A stretch of DNA of 8,211 bases, from the NCBI GenBank assembly GCA_028287225.1, contig JAQBPZ010000010.1, positions 1 to 8,211 of the forward strand, given 5' to 3'. This document shows, piece by piece, positions 1 through 6,830 of the stretch (its first letter is position 1; each line of letters starts with the position of its first letter). A model generated the notes under the pieces. It saw nothing but the letters and a program-made list of their open reading frames with translations, was not told the origin of the DNA and did no database searches. The DNA comes from Gemmatimonadota bacterium. Lineage in GTDB: Bacteria > Gemmatimonadota > Gemmatimonadetes > Gemmatimonadales > Gemmatimonadaceae. The position numbers and the translations under genes are program-made.

Positions 1-975
<975 letters not shown>

Positions 976-978
976 GTG

Positions 979-986
979 CCTCTCTC
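979..986 (-). promoter_or_regulatory. Ribosome binding site of clpB
   Basis: The minus strand reads GAGAGAGG followed by CAC and the ATG of clpB. The 3-nt spacing is short, but this is the only purine-rich block near the start and it supports the chosen start codon. Confidence 0.55.
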
Positions 987-1283
987 GTTGCTGGACGCTG
1001 TCTCCCCATCAATAAGGCAACGCGAGTGCCGCGCCGCTCCCGCACCGTTGGCAGCCCCGCCGCGCGGGAGCCCGCCGAAGCGGCCGATTTCGAACGGTGA
1101 CGCGGACCACCCTGCCGATTCGGCGGTTGGCGAGGGGCGCTCCGACGGAGGCGGGCTCGGCAGATGCGCGCATCTTCGTGAATCGGGTCGCGAATGCTCC
1201 CGAATGATCCATGGCCTTCCGGCCCCGACCGCCATCGGCGGGGTTCGTGGCGATTCGCTGCACCGTTCGGGGAGATTCGCGTG

Positions 1284-1300
1284 CGCAAACAGCACGCGCC
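1284..1300 (-). repeat. 17-bp direct repeat, copy 1
   Basis: Bases 1284-1300 are identical to 1335-1351 (51-bp offset). On the minus strand the shared core reads GTGCTGTTTGCG. A diverged third copy, GTGCCGTTTGATG, lies between them at 1302-1314. Confidence 0.6.
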
Positions 1301-1334
1301 GCATCAAACGGCACGGGGCGCATATGGAGCGCGC

Positions 1335-1351
1335 CGCAAACAGCACGCGCC
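1335..1351 (-). repeat. 17-bp direct repeat, copy 2
   Basis: This copy is identical to 1284-1300. Its left part lies just past the hairpin at 1346-1370 on the minus strand, supplying the only T-rich bases after the stem, and its right end overlaps the hairpin's outer arm. The repeat may reflect local duplication of terminator sequence. Confidence 0.6.
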
Positions 1352-1370
1352 CGGATCAGATCCGGGCGCG
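1346..1370 (-). terminator. Strong GC-rich palindrome, probable terminator of the secreted-protein gene
   Basis: A perfect 12-bp inverted repeat (CGCGCCCGGATC against its reverse complement) is centred on base 1358. As RNA it would form an 11-bp stem with a 3-nt loop. It starts 15 nt after the stop codon of the minus-strand gene ending at 1386. On the minus strand it is followed by TGCTGTTTG, which is only weakly T-rich, so intrinsic termination is plausible but not textbook. A protein-binding operator for clpB is the main alternative. Confidence 0.5.
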
Positions 1371-1385
1371 CGGGAAGAGGGACGG

Positions 1386-1811
1386 CTAACGAGCGACGAA
1401 CATCTTCCTGGACGTGCGCTGCCCATCCACCACGAGCTCGTACACGTAGACCCCCGGCGCGGCGGGCCCTCGTCCCTGGCCGACTCGGCCGTCCCAGTAC
1501 CCGACGTAGTCGCCGCAACTGAGCGGGATGTTCACGAGTGCGCGTCCCGCTCCGTGCAGCTGCGGGACCGAGACGAGCTGTGCCAGCACGTTGTAGATGC
1601 GAAGCGTGACGAGGCGCTGCCCATTCGGACCGGCGCAGTCATTGATGGTGAACGGGATGAACGTGTCCGGCTTGAAGGGGTTGGGGTAGTTCTGGCCCAG
1701 TGTCCCCAGCTTGCGCCCTCGGGGCTGAGAATCCTGCTGCCCCGTCGCTTCCCTTGCCGATGTCGCGCAAAGGGCGAGCACGAGCGCAAGTACTGCCCAG
1801 CGCTGATGCAT
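1386..1811 (-). CDS. Small secreted protein consisting of a FlgD-Ig-like / type A C-terminal sorting domain
   Basis: This 141-residue protein has no identified specific function. Residues 1-24 form a Sec signal peptide (MHQRWAVLALVLALCATSAR start, likely cleavage after ATG-24 before QQD). The rest is almost entirely the beta-sandwich seen at the C terminus of exported FCB-group proteins. It shows the motif QNYPNPFKPDT at 40-50, the strand VTLRIYNVLAQLV at 68-80, WDGRV at 106-110, and the closing pattern GVYVYELVVDG...RKMFVAR at 120-141. In the family this domain directs type IX secretion and cell-surface attachment, normally at the end of a large cargo protein; here no cargo precedes it. Cys-59 and Cys-99 are the only cysteines in the predicted mature part and could pair. 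Cys-15 is not in a good lipobox, so a lipoprotein is unlikely. The start is supported by GGAG 5 nt upstream. The gene is flanked by a possible promoter and a hairpin, so it may be transcribed alone. Confidence 0.85.
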   Translation of the reverse strand: MHQRWAVLALVLALCATSAREATGQQDSQPRGRKLGTLGQNYPNPFKPDTFIPFTINDCAGPNGQRLVTLRIYNVLAQLVSVPQLHGAGRALVNIPLSCGDYVGYWDGRVGQGRGPAAPGVYVYELVVDGQRTSRKMFVAR

Positions 1812-1816
1812 GTATG

Positions 1817-1820
1817 CTCC
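1817..1820 (-). promoter_or_regulatory. Ribosome binding site of the sorting-domain protein
   Basis: GGAG sits 5 nt before the ATG at 1809-1811 on the minus strand and fixes this start. It is one of only two clear Shine-Dalgarno sites in the window. Confidence 0.6.
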
Positions 1821-1885
1821 GGCGAACGAGACAGGATCCTGATGCAGCTCCTGTGACGGGTGATTGATACGGCGTGCGCTCGATA

Positions 1886-1914
1886 AGGTTATGTCCGGGC
1901 AGGGGATAGATCAA
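1886..1914 (-). promoter_or_regulatory. Possible sigma-70-type promoter for the sorting-domain protein
   Basis: On the minus strand TTGATC (1909-1914) is separated by exactly 17 nt from TAACCT (1886-1891). The -35 is a fair match to TTGACA and the -10 is a poor match to TATAAT. It lies in the 99-bp spacer (1812-1910) after selB, with the -35 overlapping the selB stop codon. That leaves a leader of about 65-70 nt. The spacer is the least GC-rich intergenic stretch on this side, which is why I list it, with low certainty. Confidence 0.3.
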
Positions 1915-3800
1915 GAAATTTCATGCCCGGGCCCGTCCCGGGGCCCGCCGCGCGCGCCGCGCCAGCGCCGTCCGCCGGACTCGTCCCGTGCCGAGAAGCC
2001 CGCCTGGTCACAGTACTCCAGCAGCGGGATCAGGTACTTGCGGCTCACGCCGAGAGCGTCGCGCAGAGCGCCGGCCGCGTGCGTCTCGCCATTCGACATC
2101 GCCGTAGCCAGCGAGGCCAGAACCTGGTCGATCACCGCGCGCGGATAGAACCGCTCGGGCTCCACGGCCACGAGGAGCCCACGGCGCACGAGGAAATGCG
2201 CGACGGAGCGCAGCCGGTCCGCGTCCACGCCGAGCGCGATGGCGAGCTCGCCGACCGACGGCGGCTCGCGACCGGCGGCGGCGAGCGTCGCCAGCAGGCG
2301 CTCACTCACCAGCTCATCGGCGGCGTCGAGGTGCGGCATGAACGCTGGCCGACGCGCGATGCCATTCGCCACGACGAGCGCTCCCCTCCGGACGAGGTCA
2401 TCCAGCGTGGCCGTGGCAACCTCGACCGGCGCGCGAAGCTGCCCCCGCAGCCAGCTCGTCGGCACGCCTTCGTCGAGCGGATGACGCGCGTGGTGCGCAT
2501 CCACGAGCGTGGACGCGTGAGCCCGGAGTCGCGCGAGCGCAGCCTCGCCAACGAGACGACTGCCCACCGCGCGGCACTGGATTCGTTCGACGATCGCGGG
2601 GATGCCGACGGGTGGCAGTCCGAGCCGTATCGGCAGCGTGCCCAGCTCGATGCCCGACGCAGCGGCATCGGAGAGCACGAGCTCGAGAAGTCGATCGGCC
2701 GCGTGGGTGCCCGGTGGCCAGGGACGCGCTCGCGGGTGCGCGATGGGGTCCGTCACGATGCCACCGCCGATGGTCGCGACGGGCGACTCCGCACGCAGCA
2801 CGAAGCGGTCGCCCGCGCGCGCCACCAGCGGCGCATCCACCACGATGCGCGCCGGCCGCGCGGTGCCCGGTTGCAACGGCCCGTCGGCGACGACGATGCG
2901 CGCCGCGACGTCGCTCGTGCCGAGGTGCAGGCGCACGCGCGTGCGGTGGGCGAGCGCGCGGGGCGCATCGGGAAGCAGGACGACGTCGGCGCGCAGGACG
3001 CGCGTCGCACGCCACGCGTCGCCATGGACGAGCACCGTGCCGCGCTGCACGTCGTGCAGCTCCACGCCTGCCAGCGCGAGCGCGGCGCGCTCTCCGGCGT
3101 GGGCCCTGTCCACCGGCCGGCCGAACGCATGCAGTCCGCGCACGCGCACGGGCACGTCGGCTGGCATGAGGCGAATGATCGCGTCGCGCGCGATCGTGCC
3201 GGACCACACGGTGCCCGAGACCACGGTGCCGGTGCCCTTCACCGTGAACGCACGGTCCACCGGCAGGCGGAACAGGTCGGCCGAGGCGCGTGCGGTCACT
3301 CGCCGGGCCGCGGCGGTCAGGGCAAGCCTGAGCATCTCGAGCCCCGCGCCGCTCACCGCGCTCACGGGCACGATCTCGGCGCCGTGCATCGGGGTGCCGC
3401 GCAGCGCCTCGCGCGCGTCCTCATGGGCCAGCGCCATCCACTCCGCGTCCACCAGGTCCCACTTTGTGAGCGCGACCACCGCATGTCGGACGCCGAGCAG
3501 GTGGAGCACGGCGATGTGCTCGCGCGTCTGCGGCATGACGCCTTCATCGGCCGCGATCACCAGCAGCGCGACGTCGACGCCCGTGGCGCCGGCGACCATC
3601 GTGCGCACGAATGCCTCGTGGCCCGGTACGTCGATTACACCGACCGTTCCGACCTCACCGAGCGCGAGCGGGGCGAAGCCGAGATCGATCGTGATCCCGC
3701 GCCGCTTCTCCTCGGGCAGCCGGTCCGTGTCCACGCCGGTCAGGGCGTGCACGAGCCGCGTCTTGCCGTGATCGATGTGGCCGGCGGTGCCGAGGATCAT
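1911..3800 (-). CDS. selB: Selenocysteine-specific translation elongation factor SelB
   Basis: SelB is a cytoplasmic GTPase that delivers Sec-tRNA to UGA codons marked by a SECIS hairpin in selenoprotein mRNAs. The predicted protein is 629 residues, normal for bacterial SelB. GTPase motifs are G1 GHIDHGKT at 7-14, RRGITIDLGF at 33-42, G3 DVPGHE at 57-62, the SelB-style TKWD at 112-115 and SAVSG at 147-151. The beta-barrel domain II is marked by KGTGTVVSGTV at 188-198. The C-terminal half carries the winged-helix SECIS-binding repeats, ending with the hallmark SRKYLIPLLEYCDQAGF at 586-602. I place the start at the ATG at 3798-3800 because the family begins directly with MI(I/L)GTAGHIDHGKT. A 14-residue in-frame extension to 3842 exists but is encoded by repeat DNA. 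No Shine-Dalgarno precedes the start; the leader is pyrimidine-rich (TTCTTCTCC). The last 15 or so residues are Gly/Arg-rich and unlike the family. The selA, selC, selD and selenoprotein genes are not in the window. Confidence 0.95.
   Translation of the reverse strand: MILGTAGHIDHGKTRLVHALTGVDTDRLPEEKRRGITIDLGFAPLALGEVGTVGVIDVPGHEAFVRTMVAGATGVDVALLVIAADEGVMPQTREHIAVLHLLGVRHAVVALTKWDLVDAEWMALAHEDAREALRGTPMHGAEIVPVSAVSGAGLEMLRLALTAAARRVTARASADLFRLPVDRAFTVKGTGTVVSGTVWSGTIARDAIIRLMPADVPVRVRGLHAFGRPVDRAHAGERAALALAGVELHDVQRGTVLVHGDAWRATRVLRADVVLLPDAPRALAHRTRVRLHLGTSDVAARIVVADGPLQPGTARPARIVVDAPLVARAGDRFVLRAESPVATIGGGIVTDPIAHPRARPWPPGTHAADRLLELVLSDAAASGIELGTLPIRLGLPPVGIPAIVERIQCRAVGSRLVGEAALARLRAHASTLVDAHHARHPLDEGVPTSWLRGQLRAPVEVATATLDDLVRRGALVVANGIARRPAFMPHLDAADELVSERLLATLAAAGREPPSVGELAIALGVDADRLRSVAHFLVRRGLLVAVEPERFYPRAVIDQVLASLATAMSNGETHAAGALRDALGVSRKYLIPLLEYCDQAGFSARDESGGRRWRGARGGPRDGPGHEIS
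1928..1947 (-). terminator. Weak candidate terminator hairpin inside the 3' end of selB
   Basis: CGGGCCC and its exact reverse complement are separated by 6 nt within the last codons of selB. On the minus strand the stem is followed by GGCATGAAATTTCTT and then the stop. The T-rich part is 8 or more nt past the stem and broken, so termination is speculative. The palindrome may simply be GC-rich coding sequence. Confidence 0.22.
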
Positions 3801-3805
3801 GGAGA

Positions 3806-3833
3806 AGAATAACGAGTAACGAGGAACGAGTAA
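3806..3833 (-). repeat. Short inverted heptamer array next to the selB start
   Basis: There are three clean units on the plus strand (CGAGTAA 3813-3819, CGAGGAA 3820-3826, CGAGTAA 3827-3833) and one degenerate unit (AGAATAA 3806-3812). They are the reverse complement of the array at 3967-4029 and end 5 bp from the selB start codon. Confidence 0.85.
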
Positions 3834-3851
3834 GAGGAGCATCCCGGGCGG

Positions 3852-3966
3852 CTGTCATCCTGCTGGCCCACAGGGCCGGTCAGGATCTTCTCTCCATGCG
3901 CCGGAGGCAGGCTCCACGATCGGGATAGAAGACCCTGACCCTCGCTGCGCTCGAGCAGGATGACAG
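3852..3966. repeat. 115-bp imperfect palindrome with 13-bp perfect terminal inverted repeats
   Basis: The ends CTGTCATCCTGCT (3852-3864) and AGCAGGATGACAG (3954-3966) are exact reverse complements. A second arm pair, GGTCAGGATCTTCT (3878-3891) and AGAAGACCCTGACC (3927-3940), pairs at 13 of 14 positions. GGCCC-ACA-GGGCC (3865-3877) makes a side hairpin on one arm, and GGAG/CTCC (3903-3906, 3912-3915) a small apical stem. The arrangement of paired arms with a side hairpin suggests a selected RNA or cruciform structure rather than chance. Confidence 0.85.
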
Positions 3967-4029
3967 TTACTCGTTACTCGTTACTCGTTACTCGTTACTC
4001 GTTACTCGTCACTCGTTACTCGTTACTCG
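3967..4029 (+). repeat. Tandem heptamer array (TTACTCG)9
   Basis: Nine consecutive 7-bp units run without gaps; eight are TTACTCG and the seventh (4009-4015) is TCACTCG. The array abuts the end of the palindrome on one side and lies 9 bp from the recO stop codon on the other. Read on the transcribed (minus) strand as CGAGTAA, the 7-nt period brings TAA into all three frames. Read on the plus strand it is open in all frames. The near identity of the units points to recent slippage expansion. Confidence 0.95.
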
Positions 4030-4038
4030 TTTTTCTGC

Positions 4039-4791
4039 CTACCACCGCTGCTCCTCCCACAGCACCATCGCCTGGAGCGGGCGTCCGTCGGTGAGATGCT
4101 CGCCGAGGAACTCGCGAAGCAGTCGCTGGTGCGCGCGCGACGAAGCGTCGTCGAGTGGCACGCCGGCGTCGCCTTCCAGGAAGTGGCGCAGCGCATCGCG
4201 TGCCACGGGGGGGAGCACACGGCCGGCCGGCGCCAGGCGGCCGCATCGGGTGCAGAGCGCGCCGCCGGCGCGGTGGCTGAACATCACCGTCGCCGCCGCG
4301 TCGAGCGGGGCGTGGCAGTCGCCGCAGATGTCGAGCGCCGGGGCGAACCCCAGCTCGCTCACGATGCGCCAGGCGCCGGCCAGCGTGGTGGCAAGCGCCG
4401 CCTCGGCGGGCGCGGTCGCGAGGTTGTCGAGCGCGGCGACCACGGCGTCGTACAGCGAGCTGTCGGCGGCATCGCGCCCGAACCGGAGCGTCAGCTCCGC
4501 GATGGCCGACGCGCCGGCGAAGCGCCCGAGGTCACCCGCGATCGCTGCGCGCGACGCCGTCACGTCAAAGGCGCTGAGCGTGTCGAGGTCGCGCCCCGGC
4601 TTCACGTACAGCTGTGCGCTGCCCTGCGCGAACAGGTCCACCGCGCTGCCGAACCGCCGCGACGAGCGCCGTGCCCCCTTCGCCAGGGCGCTCCGCACGC
4701 CCCCATCGCGCGTGACGAGGCGCAGGATGCGCGACGATTCGAGATAGTCGAAGGCGTGCAGGACGACCGCTTCGGTCGCGAGAAGGGGCAT
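4039..4791 (-). CDS. recO: DNA repair protein RecO
   Basis: RecO is the recombination mediator of the RecFOR pathway; it anneals ssDNA and, with RecR, loads RecA onto SSB-coated gaps. The 250-residue length is typical. Residues 1-80 are the OB fold, starting MPLLATEAVVLHAFDYLESSR as in the family, with the basic patch AKGARRSSRRFG at 37-48. The helical domain follows and contains a four-cysteine zinc site, C156-x2-C159 and C180-x2-C183 (CGDC/CTRC). The C-terminal signature ALRHFLEGD at 200-208 and HQRLLREFLGEHL at 221-233 confirm the family. The ATG at 4789-4791 lies 13 bp after the stop of the TonB-dependent receptor gene, so the two are probably co-transcribed. A second ATG 4 nt upstream is out of frame, and no clear ribosome site is visible. 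A repair gene at the end of a transporter operon is an unusual pairing. Downstream lies the nested repeat element, then selB. Confidence 0.94.
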   Translation of the reverse strand: MPLLATEAVVLHAFDYLESSRILRLVTRDGGVRSALAKGARRSSRRFGSAVDLFAQGSAQLYVKPGRDLDTLSAFDVTASRAAIAGDLGRFAGASAIAELTLRFGRDAADSSLYDAVVAALDNLATAPAEAALATTLAGAWRIVSELGFAPALDICGDCHAPLDAAATVMFSHRAGGALCTRCGRLAPAGRVLPPVARDALRHFLEGDAGVPLDDASSRAHQRLLREFLGEHLTDGRPLQAMVLWEEQRW

Positions 4792-4804
4792 TCATGGAAG
4801 ATAG

Positions 4805-6796
4805 CTAGAACGCCACGCGCAGGCCTCCCAGCACACGCCGCGGCGCGGCCCGGTAGCCCGTGCTGGGCAGCGCACCCTGCCGGAAGTCGTAGTTCGCGCC
4901 CGCCACCTCGGTGTAGGACGCATCCAGGGCATTCTCCACGCGCAGGGTCGCGACGACCTCGCGATGCGCCACCGCGGGAACCAGAGTGAGCTCGCCGGAG
5001 AGGTCCACCCGCGTGTACGGCGGCAGCGTCACGTGGCTGGCCTTGAAGTCGGGCGCAAAGTAGTTGTCCTCACGCGTGCCCACGCGCAGGGCGCGAACGT
5101 CCACGCCGCCGCGGGTCGCGCGGTAGCCGAGTCCTGCGTTCATGGTGTGCACCGGACGGCGCAGCAGTCGCGCGCCGCGGACGAACAGCGCCGTCGCGGT
5201 GGTGCCGGTGCCGGGATCCACGACGCGCGCATCCAGGTAGGTGAAGGCGGCGTCCGCGTGCATCCCCGCCGGAAGCTGCGCCCTGCCCTGCACCTCCACG
5301 CCGCGAGTCCGCGTGCGCGCCACGTTGCGGTAGTCGGGCCCCGACGGCGCGTACTGGTAGTCGATCAGGTCACGGAACGAGTTGTTGAACACGGTGGCCC
5401 CCACGGTGGCCCACGGCGCGAGGTCCTGCTCGATGCCGGCGTCGACGCTCAGCGCATGCTCCGGCTTCAGGTCCGGATTTCCGTGCACGAAGCCGCAGCA
5501 GCCGAAGTTCTCGAGGAAGCTCGGCTCGCGGAACGCGGTGCCCAGGCTGGCGTGGAGCCGCGTGCCCGCTGCAGGCGACACGCTGCCGGCGGCGCGCCAG
5601 GTCGCGAAGTCGCCGAACCGCTCGTTGTGCTCGTATCGCCCGCCAAGGGTGATGGTGTACGCGTCGGCCGGCGCGAGCAGCACCTGCGCGTATGCCGCGC
5701 TCGTGCGGCGAGCGTGGCTGCTCCTGGGCGTGTTACCGAAGTTGCTGACCGTGCCGGCCTCCTGCCACTGGCGCTCCACCGTCCCGCCCAGCGACAGGCG
5801 TGTCGCGGCGGGCAGGTCCAGCGTGAAGCGGAGGTCGCCGCTGCGCCGGCGCGAGCGGTCCGCGGAGGTATAGTAGTAGCCCGTGCTGTCTCCGCGACTG
5901 TCCGGCTGATTGTCCGACACGCCGTGCACGTCGTTCGACGCGAGCGCCACGCGCATCTCGAGCGCGCGCGTCAGGCGATAGCCACCGTCCAGTCCGGCGG
6001 CCAGGCGGCTCTCCCGCCGCACCGCATTGCTGTCGACCACCAGCCCGCTCCCGTCAGTGGGATAGTGGAACTCGGCATCACGGTAGCGCAACGACACGCG
6101 CCCGTCCGCCGCGCCGCGGGCGAAGCCGACGAGCGCGCTGGCGACGTCGTCGCGGAACCCGCTGTTGAACGCCTGGAACCCCTGCGTGCGGTGCCGTGCA
6201 CCAGCCAGCGAATAGTCGACCGCCTCACCGGAGCCGCGCACCGCGCCATCCACGTCGTAGGAGCCGAAGCTTCCCCCGCGCGCCGACAGCTCGCCTCGCG
6301 TGCCCGTCGCCCCGCGTCGCGTGAACAGCTGGACCACGCCCGCCATGGCGTCGGAGCCGTACAGCACGCTCGCGGCGCCGCGGACGATCTCGATGCGCTC
6401 GATGTTGTCCGTGGTGAGCGCCGAGAAGTCGAACCCGCCCCCCGCTTCGTTCACGGGCACGCCGTCGATCAGCACCTTCGTGAAGCGGCTCTCGCCGCCG
6501 CGGATGAACAGCGACGTCGCCCCGCCGTACGATCCGGTCTGCGCGAGCGACAACCCGGGCACCTGCCGCAGCGCCTCGCTGACGGTCGTGATCCCTTCGG
6601 CACGCAGCTGCGCGCCCGTGAGCACCGTCACGGTGGCCGGCGTGCGCTCCGCCGAGAGTGGCGACCGCGTCGCCGTGACGACGAGCGGCGCGACGCGCGC
6701 CGTGTCGCGCGCCACGCGCTGGGCGACCGCGATGGAGGGCAGTGCCGCCAGTGCAAGGAGAAGCGAGGATGCGCGTACGAGGATCATGGAGTGCAT
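4805..6796 (-). CDS. BtuB-like TonB-dependent outer-membrane receptor
   Basis: This is an outer-membrane 22-strand barrel with an N-terminal plug that takes up a scarce ligand using TonB energy. With the ATG at 6794-6796 it has 663 residues. Residues 1-26 are a signal peptide (hydrophobic SLLLALAALP, cleavage AVA-Q at 25-26). A TonB-box-like stretch APLVVTATR follows at 36-44, then the plug with TSLFIRGGESR at 94-104, VLIDGVPVNE at 108-117 and IERIEIVRGAASVLYGSDA at 132-150. In the barrel, LGTAFREPSFLENF at 418-431 and GNPDLKPEHALSVDAG at 439-454 are the usual BtuB/FepA-type landmarks, and the protein ends in Phe as barrel proteins do. Linkage to a BtuC/BtuD-type ABC transporter suggests cobalamin or a siderophore; the sequence does not decide. 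Other in-frame starts are at 6787 (shorter, still a full signal peptide) and 6826. None has a Shine-Dalgarno. Vicinal cysteines 433-434 sit in a predicted loop. Confidence 0.92.
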   Translation of the reverse strand: MHSMILVRASSLLLALAALPSIAVAQRVARDTARVAPLVVTATRSPLSAERTPATVTVLTGAQLRAEGITTVSEALRQVPGLSLAQTGSYGGATSLFIRGGESRFTKVLIDGVPVNEAGGGFDFSALTTDNIERIEIVRGAASVLYGSDAMAGVVQLFTRRGATGTRGELSARGGSFGSYDVDGAVRGSGEAVDYSLAGARHRTQGFQAFNSGFRDDVASALVGFARGAADGRVSLRYRDAEFHYPTDGSGLVVDSNAVRRESRLAAGLDGGYRLTRALEMRVALASNDVHGVSDNQPDSRGDSTGYYYTSADRSRRRSGDLRFTLDLPAATRLSLGGTVERQWQEAGTVSNFGNTPRSSHARRTSAAYAQVLLAPADAYTITLGGRYEHNERFGDFATWRAAGSVSPAAGTRLHASLGTAFREPSFLENFGCCGFVHGNPDLKPEHALSVDAGIEQDLAPWATVGATVFNNSFRDLIDYQYAPSGPDYRNVARTRTRGVEVQGRAQLPAGMHADAAFTYLDARVVDPGTGTTATALFVRGARLLRRPVHTMNAGLGYRATRGGVDVRALRVGTREDNYFAPDFKASHVTLPPYTRVDLSGELTLVPAVAHREVVATLRVENALDASYTEVAGANYDFRQGALPSTGYRAAPRRVLGGLRVAF

Positions 6797-6830
6797 GGAG
6801 GGAGACAGGTGGGGTGAAGGAGACATCTCA

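Larger units (their letters stand above)
976..1385. other. Gene-free stretch between the sorting-domain protein and clpB
   Basis: About 410 bp lie between the stop of the small secreted protein and the clpB start. Open frames cross it on both strands, but none has a recognisable protein signature, a plausible ribosome site or independence from GC-driven openness, so I call no gene. The part next to the upstream gene holds a strong palindrome (1346-1370) and short repeats. The clpB promoter should lie in the remainder, but I could not identify a convincing -35/-10 pair. The only AT-richer patch near clpB is TTATTGATG, roughly 35-45 nt upstream of its start. Confidence 0.6.
3806..4029. mobile_element. 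Nested inverted-repeat element, possibly a non-autonomous (MITE-like) palindromic insertion
   Basis: The spacer between recO and selB (3801-4038) is almost wholly occupied by a composite palindrome. The outer arms are heptamer arrays in opposite orientation: CGAGTAA-type units at 3806-3833 and TTACTCG units at 3967-4029. The inner part (3852-3966) is an imperfect hairpin with 13-bp perfect ends. There is no transposase, and I see no clear target-site duplication. The TGTCATCCTG...CAGGATGACA ends resemble intergenic palindromes I recall from soil bacterial genomes, which is unverified here. A structured attenuator or terminator between the two genes is the alternative reading. Confidence 0.45.

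Noticed and set aside
1002..1014. CCCCAT as a sigma-32 -10 element or GGCACTC as a CIRCE half-site for clpB
   Set aside because: CCCCAT is on the plus strand, pointing away from clpB, with no -35 partner. Only one loose half of the CIRCE inverted repeat is present.
1765..1769. Lipobox at Cys-15 of the sorting-domain protein
   Set aside because: The residues before the cysteine are L-A-L-C; Leu at -1 is not accepted in lipoboxes, and a good Sec cleavage site follows.
1923..3812. A 629-residue open frame on the plus strand across selB
   Set aside because: It is the antisense shadow of selB in GC-rich codon-biased DNA; the product has no recognisable motif, while the minus strand is an unmistakable SelB.
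3967..4029. Heptamer array as a CRISPR
   Set aside because: The units are contiguous 7-mers without spacers, and no cas genes are present.
4964..6817. A 617-residue plus-strand open frame across the receptor gene
   Set aside because: It is low-complexity Arg/His/Ala-rich translation, typical of an antisense shadow; the minus strand encodes a full TonB-dependent receptor.
6797..6830. Cobalamin riboswitch in front of the BtuB-like receptor
   Set aside because: Only 34 bp separate the ATPase stop from the receptor start, far too short. If one exists it must lie upstream of the operon, outside the window.
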